Position numbers and translations under genes: made by a program
Source of the DNA: CADEEN01 sp963783785
GTDB taxonomy: Bacteria > Pseudomonadota > Gammaproteobacteria > Burkholderiales > Burkholderiaceae_C
Reading direction: 5' to 3'
Assembly (NCBI GenBank): GCA_963783785.1
Contig: CAWAOQ010000008.1
Coordinates: 1-64,000, forward strand
DNA length: 64,000 nt
The notes under the pieces: model-generated
What the model was told of the DNA's origin: nothing
The model's input: the letters and a program-made list of their open reading frames with translations, nothing else
The model's database searches: none
Shown: piece after piece, positions 9,143 through 18,207 of the stretch
Position numbering within the stretch: position 1 is the first letter of the stretch
How the letters are laid out: each line of letters begins with the position of its first letter

Positions 9143-10343
9143 GTGCGGATTCCCGTCGTCCTGTTCGGTGCCTTCGATCGTCACAACTTCGGCGACATGC
9201 TGTTTCCGCACATCGCGGCCGCCCTGATAACTCGACAACCCCTGGTCTTCGCCGGTCTGGCGGAACGTGACTTGCGTCGTCATGGGGGTCATGAGGTTGT
9301 TGCGCTGTCGAAGCTGGCGTTGGGTTCAGGTCGATCACCCGTGCATCCTGATCCACGTCGGCGGCGAGATCCTCACCTGTGACGCCTGGCAAGCAGCGGT
9401 CATGCTCTTGCCTCCGGAAGAGGCGCAACAGACCATCGCCCACCTCGAGACCCGACCACGGGAGAGGCTCGACTGGGTCCGCAGCATGTTGGGGACCACT
9501 GCGCTGGCGCCGTACACGGTGTCTCGGCGTACCTATCCGGCGATGGTCAGAGTGATCTACAACGCCGTCGGGGGCACTGGGATGGGCCAAGTCGACCCTG
9601 ACCTGCGCGTCGAAGTCCTGGCGAATCTCAGGGCGGCGGATGCCGTCAGCGTCAGAGACGGGCAGACGCTCGCGCAACTGGTCGCGGCCGGAATCTCCGC
9701 CCAACTGATTCCGGACCCCGCCGTCATGGTGGCCGAACTCTTCGGCGAGAGAATTCGGGTTCGTGCTGGCAGTGGCGAAGTCGCGCAGGCACTGCGGGCC
9801 TTCCCGCGAGGCTACATCGCCGTTCAGTTCAGCGCCGATTTTGGTGATGACGAATCGCTGACGCAGATCGCCACGCAGTTGGACCAGATTGCGGCCTTGA
9901 ACGGACATGGCGTGGTGCTGTTTCGTGCCGGTGCGGCGCCATGGCATGACGATCTTGCTTGCCTGAGCCGGGTTGCCGCGTTGATGCGACCCGGGTCGGC
10001 CCATCTGTTCAAGTCCATCGACCTGTGGGACATCTGCGCGCTGATTGCCAACAGTCGAGCCTATTGCGGTAGCAGCTTGCACGGCAGGGTCGTTGCGACC
10101 GCCTTCGCGCTCCCGCGCGTCAATGTTCGCCATCCGGCTGCCACAGGACATCCCAGCAAGCAGGCTGCGTTCGCGGCGACATGGGATCAAGACAACCTGC
10201 CTGCCGAGGTCGACCTGCGCGACATTGCCGCGGGCATCGACGCTGTCCTGGCAATGGAGCCGGCGAAGCTTCAGCATACGGCCCGGCGGCTGGCCACGCT
10301 TTACCGACAGGCGTTCTCGGCGCTCTGCCCAGGGTTGACATGA
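9143..10343 (+). CDS. Polysaccharide pyruvyl transferase family protein, frameshifted as sequenced
   Basis: Transfers pyruvate ketals to surface sugars in characterised members; the acceptor here is unknown. The N-terminal piece (VVLFGAFDRHNFGDMLFPH, 9143 to about 9330) is in one frame. The remainder (LIHVGGEILTCD, AVSVRDGQT, YIAVQFS, YCGSSLHGRVVATAFALPRVNV) is in the next frame, which fits a +1 insertion near 9330. The SSLHGR motif near the C-terminus is typical of the family. The proposed start is a GTG at 9143. It lies divergently from the periplasmic protein at 8243-8968. Confidence 0.75.
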
Positions 10344-10764
10344 GTGCGTGCACGCGAGGTGGGTTTGCGTTGGCTGACCCGAGCCGAGCGTCTCGTCCAA
10401 GGCACCCTGGTCGGCATGACGGGCACCCGATGGCGCCCACGTGCGACTTGGCCGGCCCTTGCTTCCACGCAGCAAAGCTGACACTTGGTCTCAGGCTGAT
10501 GAAGTCGTTCCGGCTCTGGGGCGGAACGACCAGCCCGACTGCTCCGTCGCGGGCGCCGTGAGCACCGATTACCACCCGCCGGTGCCCTGGCGACGTCGAG
10601 CGTGCCGCCGAAATGGCCACCGCCCTCGACGAACTCCTTCACCGGTCGGTGCGGGGACTGCGGTGACTCCCCACACCGAGATCAGCCCGAGAAGTTGATC
10701 GGCGCAGTCGTTCGCTTGATCACCGTCAGAACGCATCGCGCTGCATTGAGGGAGATTTGATTTC
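10344..10764. other. Intergenic region, no gene seen
   Basis: 421 bp with reading frames on both strands, none of which resembles a protein family or has a convincing ribosome-binding site. No RNA gene or repeat was noticed. Confidence 0.4.
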
Positions 10765-11253
10765 GTGAGCAAGATCGCATTTCCCGCCATCGCCGCCGCC
10801 TGCGCAGTCACTCTTCTGGCCGGCTTCACTGCCGTCGATGCGGCAACCGTCGCGGTTGGCGCGGACGAGCCCGCTGTCGTCAAAGCGATGGGGCAGCCCA
10901 AGGCGCGCCACTCGCTGCCTGCTGGTGCGACACGCCTCGTCTACCCGCGCGGGCCGGCCGGGCAAGGCACCACGATGGTCGACCTTGGCGCCGACGGCCG
11001 CGTGACGTCGGTGCGGCAGGTGCTCGGCGAGAAGCAGTTTGCCGCGCTGCCGATCGGCATGGCCGAAGAGGAATTGTTGCGCGAGATCGGCCCGCCCTCC
11101 GAGCGTCAGCAAGCTCGTGGCACGACGACGTGGAGCTACCGCTACCCGACCAGCCTGTGCCGTTGGTACCAGATCACCATCGGTGCCGATCACCGAATGC
11201 AGGGTGGCAGCTACGCCGTGGACCCGGTCTGCGACTCGAACAAGCGCAGGTGA
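10765..11253 (+). CDS. Exported small protein, BamE/SmpA-like
   Basis: A 162-residue protein with a GTG start at 10765 and an N-terminal signal peptide ending near VDAA (residue 26). The core alternates short strands and helices with LPIGMAEEELLREIGPPSE and TTWSYRYP, which resembles the BamE/SmpA fold in which a helix-turn-helix pair precedes W-Y-strand repeats. This is fold-level resemblance only. True BamE is shorter and has a lipobox, absent here. Probably periplasmic. Confidence 0.55.
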   Translation: MSKIAFPAIAAACAVTLLAGFTAVDAATVAVGADEPAVVKAMGQPKARHSLPAGATRLVYPRGPAGQGTTMVDLGADGRVTSVRQVLGEKQFAALPIGMAEEELLREIGPPSERQQARGTTTWSYRYPTSLCRWYQITIGADHRMQGGSYAVDPVCDSNKRR

Positions 11254-11503
11254 CGAAACTGCCTCGTCGCTGATCCGGAATGCGGGCCGGCTCGGACCGG
11301 CCGCTCGCGATTCGTGCCCGCGGTGGCTTCGCACTCTTTACGCGCACCCTTCGAGTGCCGGGTTCGGCTCGAACTGCGCCGCAGCAGGGGGCGTGCAAGG
11401 GCCGCAACTGGCCGCGAGCGTCGTCGTTGACTGGCGCTTGAGCGGCATCCCGATCGACAACGCTCCAGGGCCTGCCTGGTCGGACACGCAGGATCGCGCA
11501 GTC

Positions 11504-11866
11504 CTACGACGTCGTGCCGCGAGAGAATTCTTCGAAGGCGGCGATGGCGCTGGCCGCGTACATCAATGACGGGCCGCCGCCCATGTACGTCGTGACGCCG
11601 AGCGTTTCGTCGATCTCCTGGCGCGTCGCCCCCAGTTTGACCAGAGTCTGCGTGTGAAAGCCGATGCAGGGATCGCACCTTGCGGCGACGCTGAGCGCGA
11701 GCGCGATCAACTCCTTGGTCTTCTTGTCGAGCACCCCGTTGGCCGTGGCGGCACGGCCGAGATCACTGAAACTCTTGCTGACCTCTGGCGTGCTGGACTT
11801 CAGGGTCGCAAGACGGGCGGACACCGCCTTGGTCAGGTCACGATAGTTGACGGTCGGATCAGACAT
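11504..11866 (-). CDS. Carboxymuconolactone decarboxylase / AhpD-like protein
   Basis: A 120-residue protein of the CMD/AhpD family. RCDPCIGFHTQTLVKLGATRQEIDETLG contains the CxxC redox pair and downstream His typical of the peroxidase-like AhpD branch. Members act as disulfide reductants or alkylhydroperoxidases. The ATG at 11866 gives the normal family length; no strong Shine-Dalgarno is visible. It stands alone between intergenic spacers. Confidence 0.85.
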   Translation of the reverse strand: MSDPTVNYRDLTKAVSARLATLKSSTPEVSKSFSDLGRAATANGVLDKKTKELIALALSVAARCDPCIGFHTQTLVKLGATRQEIDETLGVTTYMGGGPSLMYAASAIAAFEEFSRGTTS

Positions 11867-12014
11867 GGCTTGCAGCGATCAAGGCCAGACCAGCGACGAT
11901 GCAAATGACACGATCAACAGTACCTACGTTCTTCAGCATCACTTTCTCCTTGTCGACGTATTGATGATCATCGTGCTCCGCAATCCGCTCATGGACGCAA
12001 TGCAGCAGGCGCAC

Positions 12015-12767
12015 TCATTGGCGACCGAAGGCCGCGGGCAACGATGCCGCGATCATTGCCAGACCGGCACCGAAAAGCAACGTCAGCACGACTCTGCGGA
12101 AGGTGACCTGGTTCAATCCCTTGTAGACGCGCGCCCCGATCAGAGACGGCACGACAAGTGCAGGGAGGACGATGGCGAAGCTTGGCAGCATGTCCTCGGT
12201 CACCGCACCAGCCACGACATAGCTGGCCATTGTCACGGACAGCGCCGCCAGGTTGAAATTCTGGATGACCGACCTTTGGAGATCCTTCTCGTAGCCGCGC
12301 AGGGTGCACCAAAGCGACGGAACCACGCCGGTGAAGCCGCCGAGACCACCCATGAATCCGCCTGCTGCGCCGGCAAGTCCGTCCGCCATGCGACCGCCAC
12401 CAGTGATTCGGGGAATGCGGCTGGACACGAGCATGGCCGGACAACAGACCGCCAACATTGCACCGATGGTGAGCTTGAACACGGCGGGGTCGAGGAGGGG
12501 CAGGGCCCAGACGCCAATCGGAATGCCAACTGCGCCACCGGCAAGGAAGGGAAACAGCGTTGAAGCGGACAGGCCGCGGCGGACGGTCAGCGCTGACAGG
12601 ACTTGACCTGCGAGGCTGCCGAACACGGTCATGACTGCGGCGACACGGGGCTCGATGCCCCAAACCCAGAACGACATGGCGACCATGCCGAAGGCGAAGC
12701 CGGAAACGCCTTGGACGAAGCCTGCGACGACCGCGCCAGCGACGAGCAGCAAGACTTCGGGCGTCAC
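12015..12767 (-). CDS. TauE/SafE family membrane permease
   Basis: A 250-residue polytopic membrane protein with about eight hydrophobic segments. The family repeat appears as GAVVAGFVQGVSGFAFGMVA near the N-terminus and GGFMGGLGGFTGVVPSLW in the middle. Family members export sulfite, sulfoacetate or related anions, but the substrate is not predictable here. The start is GTG at 12767. A second, distinct family member sits in the sulfate assimilation operon at 48278-49045. Confidence 0.85.
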   Translation of the reverse strand: MTPEVLLLVAGAVVAGFVQGVSGFAFGMVAMSFWVWGIEPRVAAVMTVFGSLAGQVLSALTVRRGLSASTLFPFLAGGAVGIPIGVWALPLLDPAVFKLTIGAMLAVCCPAMLVSSRIPRITGGGRMADGLAGAAGGFMGGLGGFTGVVPSLWCTLRGYEKDLQRSVIQNFNLAALSVTMASYVVAGAVTEDMLPSFAIVLPALVVPSLIGARVYKGLNQVTFRRVVLTLLFGAGLAMIAASLPAAFGRQ

Positions 12768-13107
12768 AGGGTGCTGCCACGCATTGAATCCGCGACCCGG
12801 AGCTGGAGCTGAGCGAGGGCTTGCGCCGGCTTCACTTGCGTTGCTGCGCGACAGAGCGCCGATGCAAGGTCGCCGACATTGCCCCGACCATGATCGCGGG
12901 ATCGCTTTGCATGAACTCTCTTGCCAATTCGGCGCCTGCCACGTCGAAAACCACGAGGCCGAACGCTCGCTCGAGAGGTCCCTTCGTTCGGACAGCCAGG
13001 ATGACTAGCGCAGCCGTTGTTGGCCTCTGCTTGCGCTCCGGCGGCGCTTGGGCCGACGACTCTTGTGAATGCATGGCGAGCATCGAGAGTTGCCATTGCC
13101 CCGCGGA
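12768..13107 (-). pseudogene. Remnant of a YciI-like protein in an intergenic region
   Basis: A minus-strand frame at 12832-13083 carries AVRTKGPLERAFGLVVFDVAGAELAREFMQSDPAIMVGAMSATLH, the C-terminal two thirds of a YciI-type (YCII) domain. The usual first ~40 residues of the domain are missing or scrambled, so it looks like a decayed copy. The rest of the 340 bp gap holds nothing I recognise. Confidence 0.45.
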
Positions 13108-13518
13108 TCAGAGCATGAGGTGCCGGATGGAGCCGCACACGGAAAGCACTTGTGGGCGATCCATACGGCCGATGATCTGACGGATCACGGATCCCATGAC
13201 CTGTTGCACGCCCGCCAATCCGAGGTTCGCTGACTGCTCGACGAGGAATCCTGGCTTGGCGAGCTTCAGCTGCTTCATGAAGTAGTAGTCCATCCCACTG
13301 TTCGTCAACTCCACCACGAGGTTCGAGAGAGCGTCACGGTGCGTGCTGGCGTCCTGGGCCTGTTCGATCGTGCCGAGCAGCGAAAGGGTCTTCTTGCGCA
13401 GCGCCTCGGAGTGATAGAAGCGAAGGAACGGCTTGGCCGGCATCACAGGCACTGCCGCCGGCGGTTGGCGGGCCGGCTTGGTCTTCGAGGAAGGTGCGCG
13501 CTTCGAGGGTGCAGCCAT
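13108..13518 (-). CDS. Conserved hypothetical protein with basic N-terminal tail
   Basis: A 136-residue cytosolic protein. The first ~28 residues are basic and Pro/Ala-rich, followed by a compact helical domain (FLRFYHSEALRKKTLSLL, LVVELTNSGMDYYFMKQLKLA, GVQQVMGSVIRQIIGRMD). I have the impression of similar beta-proteobacterial hypotheticals but cannot name a domain. The start at 13518 begins the Lys-rich tail; an in-frame upstream ATG at 13557 is possible. Confidence 0.6.
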   Translation of the reverse strand: MAAPSKRAPSSKTKPARQPPAAVPVMPAKPFLRFYHSEALRKKTLSLLGTIEQAQDASTHRDALSNLVVELTNSGMDYYFMKQLKLAKPGFLVEQSANLGLAGVQQVMGSVIRQIIGRMDRPQVLSVCGSIRHLML

Positions 13519-13578
13519 GTTGCGCATGGTAAGGCGTGGTGCGGACGACCAGCCCACTGCAGCAGCACTTCCGGCTCG

Positions 13579-13728
13579 CTAATGGCCTGACATGATGGCC
13601 TGAGCGCGGCGCTGTTCTTCTGCACGCCTTTGATTGGCGCTCTCCTCGTCACTCTTCGGCTGAGGTGCCGTGCAGCCTGCAAGCACAGCGACGCAGACCA
13701 GGAGCGTGAAGATGGCATTCTTCTTCAT
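13579..13728 (-). CDS. Small lipoprotein, 49 residues
   Basis: MKKNAIFTLLVCVAVLAGC is a clean lipoprotein signal with an LAGC lipobox. It is followed by a short charged tail rich in Glu, Arg and Gln (DEESANQRRAEEQRRAQ). GGGAG lies upstream of the ATG. A paralogue occurs at 20770-20919, and the ~70 bp 5' leaders of the two copies are also similar. The function is unknown. Confidence 0.7.
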   Translation of the reverse strand: MKKNAIFTLLVCVAVLAGCTAPQPKSDEESANQRRAEEQRRAQAIMSGH

Positions 13729-14008
13729 GCGAATCGTCTCCCATTTGGGTAGATGGTCCTGCCGCCTCTGACTTGCTCGAGGAGGCGGCGGCACCCTCCT
13801 CGGCCGGAAGTGCATTGTGCGCCCCGCTCACCCCAATGGTCGTCGTCGTCAGATCGAACGAGGGCAAGCGGAATCCGAATCCCGGTGTACCGGCTCGATG
13901 GCGTCATGGCCGTCATCATCGACTCGGCCTTCGCGTTCAGCGGGGCCGTGCCGTGCCAGAGATCGTCGAGGCAGTTGTGTGTGCCTGAGCGAGGTGTCGG
14001 GGCCCACG

Positions 14009-14353
14009 CTATTGCGGCTGACGACTGTAGGTGATGGATTGCACCTTGCCGCCGCGCATGCGGACGACGGCCAGCAACTCGCCAGGGCCGCGCTCGTACA
14101 GCCAGTCCTCGGTGTAGATGCAGGGGGCGTAGAAGCTTGCCACGGGCTCGGGCACTGGGTAGACGGAGCCGTTGTAATAGACCGGAGCGCAGTAGTTGTC
14201 GCGCAGAGCAGGTTGACCGCACTTGTACACGAGAGCAAGGCGAGTCTCACCCTCGGCGGCGATTCCGTTCTGGCATCGCAGTGACTCAGCGAGGGCGGCG
14301 TTTGGCAGGACTACCGCCAAGGCACCGGCGAGAAGAATCTGTCGCGGGTTCAT
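14009..14353 (-). CDS. DUF2845 domain-containing exported protein
   Basis: A 114-residue protein with a signal peptide (LLAGALAVVLPNAALA). A mature domain then shows the DUF2845 pattern: LRCQNGIAAEGET, VYKCGQPALRDNYC, and a C-terminal VVRMRGGKVQSI strand pair. The paired cysteines suggest periplasmic disulfides. The start at 14353 places the signal peptide at the N-terminus. The role of the family is not known. Confidence 0.8.
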   Translation of the reverse strand: MNPRQILLAGALAVVLPNAALAESLRCQNGIAAEGETRLALVYKCGQPALRDNYCAPVYYNGSVYPVPEPVASFYAPCIYTEDWLYERGPGELLAVVRMRGGKVQSITYSRQPQ

Positions 14354-14683
14354 GGGCCCTCCCAAGTGCACGTCAGCGAAGCATACGCCGCGGCGAAACC
14401 GGATGCGAAGGCAAGGGAGGCGGCGATCGCGGGCGAGGGGTACAGGCCGATGACGCCGACGAGGGCGAACAGCATGAAGTGCGGGGTCTTCGGCTCCTGC
14501 TTATCGGGACGCGAATTTCTTCACATGAACGGCCGCGATGTGCTCGATCTTGGTCGTGAACCCGCACTCGCGGGGTTTTCCCATCCGCCCTGCGTGGGCA
14601 TTCTTCAGTCACAGATGCAGGACACCCCTGGTGCAGGGTTCGTGTTCCTTCTTTCCGCAATCACCCAAGGAGCAAGGTGTCCC
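14354..14683. other. Intergenic region, no gene seen
   Basis: 330 bp between the divergent DUF2845 and small membrane protein genes. It contains no recognisable coding sequence. It ends with AAGGAG about 11 bases before the start codon at 14684. Confidence 0.35.
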
Positions 14684-14920
14684 ATGTGGCTTCCCGGTTG
14701 GCTGTACAAGGCTCTTCCATTCATCTACGCCGGCGGCGGCCTCGTGAGCTTGAACTTGATCGAGTACGGGCTCGCGGCTGTGTTTTGCGGACTTGTCCTC
14801 TTCGCCGCTGCGCTGCTGACTGCCAGTTGGCGATACGCCGCCTATCGAGACAAGGCACGACCCGGCAACCGTGTCTCGGCTCGCGGAGCTGCGGGCGGCA
14901 GCGTGGCGCGGGCAAGTTGA
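14684..14920 (+). CDS. Small membrane protein, 78 residues
   Basis: Two hydrophobic helices (LPFIYAGGGLVSLNLIEYGLA and AAVFCGLVLFAAALLTASW) are followed by a basic tail ending in Arg/Gly/Ser. AAGGAG upstream supports ATG 14684 over the longer open frame. Inner-membrane location is inferred. No family was recognised. Confidence 0.6.
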   Translation: MWLPGWLYKALPFIYAGGGLVSLNLIEYGLAAVFCGLVLFAAALLTASWRYAAYRDKARPGNRVSARGAAGGSVARAS

Positions 14921-14939
14921 AGGCCCTCGGAGCCCAATC

Positions 14940-15134
14940 GTGAACGATCCCGAAGCCTTGCCGAGCGCGCCACCCGCCGAGACCTTGAAGCCCGATCCGC
15001 AAATCTGGCGGACCATGATGGATGCCGCGTTGCGAGTCCATCGCTTCCACACCGCAAAGGTCGAAGGCGGGGATCCACAGAGCGCCGAGCCCCGCAGGAT
15101 CGACGATCACCGTGCGCGGTCGGGGCAGGCATAG
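14940..15134 (+). CDS. Possible small protein, unsupported by homology
   Basis: A 64-codon frame starting at GTG 14940 with GGAG about seven bases upstream, 19 bp after the small membrane protein gene. It is Pro-rich at the N-terminus and then amphipathic (WRTMMDAALRVHRFHTAK). The spacing and ribosome-binding site are the only support, so it may be spurious. Confidence 0.25.
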   Translation: MNDPEALPSAPPAETLKPDPQIWRTMMDAALRVHRFHTAKVEGGDPQSAEPRRIDDHRARSGQA

Positions 15135-15258
15135 CGCAGCCTTTCCAGCGCGTGCAGCGGGTCAGAGCATCGCGGGATCGGCGGTTCCTGCACGTCCCCG
15201 ACCGAAGCGAACATGCGAACTGGGCGGCCGACCTTCGCCGACAGTGTCGAGGCGGGCG

Positions 15259-15864
15259 TTACTGCGCCTGCAAGTACGGCGCAATGTTCTTCATGGCCCT
15301 GGAGACGTACTGTTCCTTCTCACCGACGGGCGCGACGTAGTGCAACGCGTTGCGGGCGGCTTCTTCGCCTTCGAAGCGAGCGATGATCCACGCCGCCAGA
15401 TACTGCGATGCGAAGCAGCCTCCTGCGGTGGCGATGTTGCCTGCGGCAAAGAACGGCTGATTCAGTACCTCGACGCCAGCCTGCTGGACCCAAGGCTTCG
15501 TCGTGAGATCGGTGCATGCGGGGACGGCGCCGAGCAACCCGAGCTTGGCAAGCACGAGCGTACCGGAGCACTGGGCCCCGATGAGTTGGCGCGCTGGATC
15601 CAGGTTCAGGGCCGACATGATGGTTGGATCGTTGACGATCTCTCGCGTGTTGATGCCGCTGCCGACGATGACCGCGTCCGCGGAACCTACCTCCGCCAAG
15701 CTCGACTGTGCGTGCACCACAACGCCATTCATCGAGGTAACCATGGGCTCTGGGCAACACAGCGTCACGCGCCAGCCTGGCTTCTTGATGCGGCTGAGAA
15801 CCCCGAGGGCGACCAGCGAATCGAGCTCGTTGAAGCCCTGGAAGGTGAGGATGGCGATGTGCAT
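15259..15864 (-). CDS. DJ-1/PfpI family protein
   Basis: A 201-residue member of the class I glutamine amidotransferase-like DJ-1/PfpI family. HIAILTFQGFNELDS starts the Rossmann-like core, and GAQCSGTLVLAKLGLL holds the nucleophile-elbow Cys (near residue 106). ATAGGCFASQYLAAWIIARFEG matches the conserved C-terminal half. Characterised members include isonitrile hydratases, proteases and chaperones, so the activity is open. The start at 15864 places the first beta-strand at the N-terminus, as in the family. Confidence 0.85.
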   Translation of the reverse strand: MHIAILTFQGFNELDSLVALGVLSRIKKPGWRVTLCCPEPMVTSMNGVVVHAQSSLAEVGSADAVIVGSGINTREIVNDPTIMSALNLDPARQLIGAQCSGTLVLAKLGLLGAVPACTDLTTKPWVQQAGVEVLNQPFFAAGNIATAGGCFASQYLAAWIIARFEGEEAARNALHYVAPVGEKEQYVSRAMKNIAPYLQAQ

Positions 15865-16311
15865 GCGCCAATTGTGCCGAATCGGGCGTGCGTCTCCGTT
15901 CGAGTAGCACGATGGGGCAACGGGTACATGTGCAGAGTGGTGGCTCTCCTGTCCTTGGGCTGGCTTCACGAGTTGACTCCATGGCGAACTCGCAGTCCCG
16001 ACTCGACATCAGCTCGGTCCAAGTGCGGCTTCAGAACACCCCGCCAGGGGTCCCGTCGTTACGCGGGGACGCGCCATTCTTGCGCGTCGACGACGCGCCC
16101 GTGATGGCCACGCGCCGGGTCGAGTTCGCGGGCCTTTGAGGCAGATCAATCGCGCATTCCGGCCAGATGGGAGAGTGTTAAACCTTTCGACCCACATGCC
16201 TCGGAAGTGTTGATACTCAGTCGCCCCGTTCCAAGCATGCAGGCGGCGTGCATGCGACGTCACGGCGCCCTTATTGGTTCAACAGTGTTTTCGACACCCC
16301 CGGAGATAACC
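15865..16311. other. Divergent intergenic region with one copy of a dispersed motif
   Basis: 447 bp between the DJ-1 gene and the DUF2092 gene. Around 15996-16013 it contains TCGACATCAGCTCGGTCC. The same string occurs at about 33570-33590 and, in variant form, at about 23614, in both cases next to a tRNA-Asn remnant. No tRNA fragment follows here. No other feature was seen. Confidence 0.4.
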
Positions 16312-17082
16312 ATGGTACGCAAGATGCTTGTGCTCGGCCTGCTGGCAATGTCGCTCGTGGCGTCCGGCCTCCATGCACAGACTGCGCCCGCGGACACGGC
16401 CAAGCCAGCCGCCAACGCTGTCGATCCAGGATCGATCCAGGCCCTCAAGGACATGGGCACCTATCTGCTGACGCTGAAGCGCTTTCGGGTGTCGACCGAT
16501 GTGACCGGCGAGCGGGTCCTGGCTGACGGCCAGAAACTGCAGCATTCGGCGACGGCGGCGCTGGACGTCAATCGTCCGAACAAACTGCACGCCCGGCTGC
16601 TCAGCGCCCGCGCAGAACGCGAACTCATCTACGACGGCAAGACGTTCACCTTCTATGCGCCCGCGCAGAAGTTGTACTCGACCGTCGAATTTGTCGACAC
16701 GCTCGGTGGGCTGATCGACCGGCTGGAAGAAAAGTACGCCATACAAGTTCCATTGTCGGATCTCTTCGTCTTCGGTACCCCGGCGGCGCAGTTTGACAAG
16801 ATCGAATCGGCGATGAATGCGGGTCAGGACTTCGTCGACAAGGATCTCTGTGACCACTACGCCTTTCGCCAAGGCAAGATCGACTGGCAGATCTGGATCG
16901 CCACCGGGAGCAAGCCGCTGCCGCGCAAGATCGTGATCACCAATCGTGCCGACGAGGCCCGTCCGCAATCGGTCACCTTCATCGACTGGAATCTGAAGCC
17001 GACCTTCACGGACGCCGTATTCAAGTTCACGCCGCCCAAAGGCACGTCCAAGATCGAGATGGCTGCGCGGAAGACCAAGTAA
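16312..17082 (+). CDS. DUF2092 domain-containing exported protein
   Basis: A 256-residue protein with a signal peptide (MLVLGLLAMSLVASGLHA). It is followed by the DUF2092 pattern: ALKDMGTYLLTLKRFRV, ERELIYDGKTFTFY, EEKYAIQVPLSDLF, and WQIWIATGSKPLPRKIVI. The fold is related to outer-membrane lipoprotein carriers (LolA/LppX-like) by known family relationships. The start at 16312 is preceded by CGGAG. It forms a likely two-gene operon with the Gly-rich protein 12 bp downstream. Confidence 0.8.
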   Translation: MVRKMLVLGLLAMSLVASGLHAQTAPADTAKPAANAVDPGSIQALKDMGTYLLTLKRFRVSTDVTGERVLADGQKLQHSATAALDVNRPNKLHARLLSARAERELIYDGKTFTFYAPAQKLYSTVEFVDTLGGLIDRLEEKYAIQVPLSDLFVFGTPAAQFDKIESAMNAGQDFVDKDLCDHYAFRQGKIDWQIWIATGSKPLPRKIVITNRADEARPQSVTFIDWNLKPTFTDAVFKFTPPKGTSKIEMAARKTK

Positions 17083-17094
17083 AGGAGCGCCAAC

Positions 17095-17592
17095 ATGAAC
17101 AAGCCATTCAGCAAGTTGTTTCTGACCCCGCTGACCGTTCTCGTTCTGGCCAGTTTCGCCATCGCGCCGGCAACTGCGGCGGGCGCTCGCGCTGCAGCGG
17201 GCGGCGGTGGGGGTGGTGCTCGTGCCAGCGCCGGCGGTGGCGGCGGTGGCGGCGGCGCAAAGCAGAACGTGCAGCCCAGTAGCAGCAAGGCCGATCCGCG
17301 GACGAACAATGTCCGCAGCACCAGCGTCAACAACACCAATGTCAACGTCAACAGGAACGTCAATGTCGACGTCGATCAACACGGGGTAGGTGGTTGGGAT
17401 CATCCTGTCGCGGGAGCGATGGTCGTCGGCGGCGCGATTGCCGTGACTGCCGCCGCCATAGGTTCGACGGTGGCCGCCGTACCAGTCGGCTGCGTCCCGA
17501 TCAATTACGGTGGCATGGTCTATCAGCAGTGCGGCACCACTTGGTATGCGCCCCAGGGCTCCCAGTTCGTCGTGGTCAATCCACCGTATTGA
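17095..17592 (+). CDS. Gly-rich exported protein, partner of DUF2092 protein
   Basis: A 165-residue protein with a signal peptide (TVLVLASFAIAPATAA). Poly-Gly/Ala tracts follow, then an Asn/Val-rich repeat (TSVNNTNVNVNRNVNVDVD), a hydrophobic segment (residues 107-130), and a C-terminal CVPINYGGMVYQQCGTTWYAP motif. The last part resembles the tail found in many small exported proteins encoded beside DUF2092 genes. The two Cys may form a disulfide. AAGGAG precedes the start. The strong hairpin at 17598-17619 ends the operon. Confidence 0.7.
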   Translation: MNKPFSKLFLTPLTVLVLASFAIAPATAAGARAAAGGGGGGARASAGGGGGGGGAKQNVQPSSSKADPRTNNVRSTSVNNTNVNVNRNVNVDVDQHGVGGWDHPVAGAMVVGGAIAVTAAAIGSTVAAVPVGCVPINYGGMVYQQCGTTWYAPQGSQFVVVNPPY

Positions 17593-17597
17593 CAAGA

Positions 17598-17619
17598 GCC
17601 CCGCGTTCACATGCGGGGC
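17598..17619. terminator. Hairpin terminator next to tRNA remnant 1
   Basis: Perfect 7 bp GCCCCGC/GCGGGGC stem with a GTTCACAT loop, just after the stop of the Gly-rich protein. Related hairpins precede the tRNA-Asn remnants at about 23660, 26299 and 33608. It may therefore be part of the element carried with the tRNA 3' end rather than a terminator native to this operon. Confidence 0.6.
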
Positions 17620-17631
17620 CTTGCAGTTGCC

Positions 17632-17660
17632 GGCTCCCCGACGTGGGTTCGAACCACGGA
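17632..17660 (-). repeat. tRNA-Asn 3'-end remnant 1
   Basis: Matches the acceptor and T-arm of the tRNA-Asn gene at 38280-38355 (GGCTCCCCGA, then TTCGAACC). The T-stem carries paired changes (CGTGG/CCACG instead of CCTGG/CCAGG) that preserve pairing, unlike random decay. It is the leftmost of seven remnants. Homology ends after the T-stem. Confidence 0.7.
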
Positions 17661-17689
17661 GTTCCTGAGAGACGGCGCGTCTGGCGCAA

Positions 17690-18070
17690 GGTCGTCAACG
17701 ACTCGGCTGGGGTGCCATGTCAAGTCCAGCGGACAGAGGTACCAGGGAGTTCCTTGATCAGTCGCGCCGGACTGTTGTGCTTGGTCGCGTTGCGGGGGAA
17801 TCCGCCAGGCGCATCGACAGCACCAGCAAGTCCGACGTCTGCAGGTACTTGCGTTGGCCCGCGGCAAGGAATGGGAATTCGTTCATCGTCTCGACAACGC
17901 TGCGGCTGGCTCGAGGTGGGTGCGGGTGGCGTCAGCACCGGCAGCAACGTCCGCTCATTCGACACCAGTGCCACTTGGGGCTTGCGGAAAATTGCTGTGG
18001 CGCACCAGTTGCCGAGCACGGAGGAGGGTGGCGCCCGCGTGTTCATATCCGCGCAATTCCGACCTGGCAC
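17690..18070 (-). pseudogene. Decayed DUF6933-like gene
   Basis: Minus-strand homology to the better-preserved copy at 29601-29960. The N-terminal part reads KPQVALVSNERTLLPVL and the C-terminal part ARLIKELPGTSVRWT. The central AAMSEVSMAKTANRSV region is deleted and the two ends are in different frames. The ~20 bp downstream of the stop are also conserved between copies. This copy retains an N-terminal segment (LGNWCATAIFRKPQVAL) that is divergent in the other. Confidence 0.6.
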
Positions 18071-18207
18071 GATCAGAATTCGGCCGGCACACACACCGTC
18101 GAGGCAAAGTCGAAGCAAGCAATGCCGAACCTGCGCCTGCTGGTCCGGCCTCTATCGCGGCTCGCCGATCACCGCGAGCCGTGAATCAAGCAGAGAATCC
18201 GTTGCCA

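Noticed and set aside
11341..11400. CCGGGTTCGGCTCGAACTG as a further tRNA-like remnant
   Set aside because: No GGCTCCCCG acceptor segment and no anticodon-proximal match; the resemblance is limited to a few bases.
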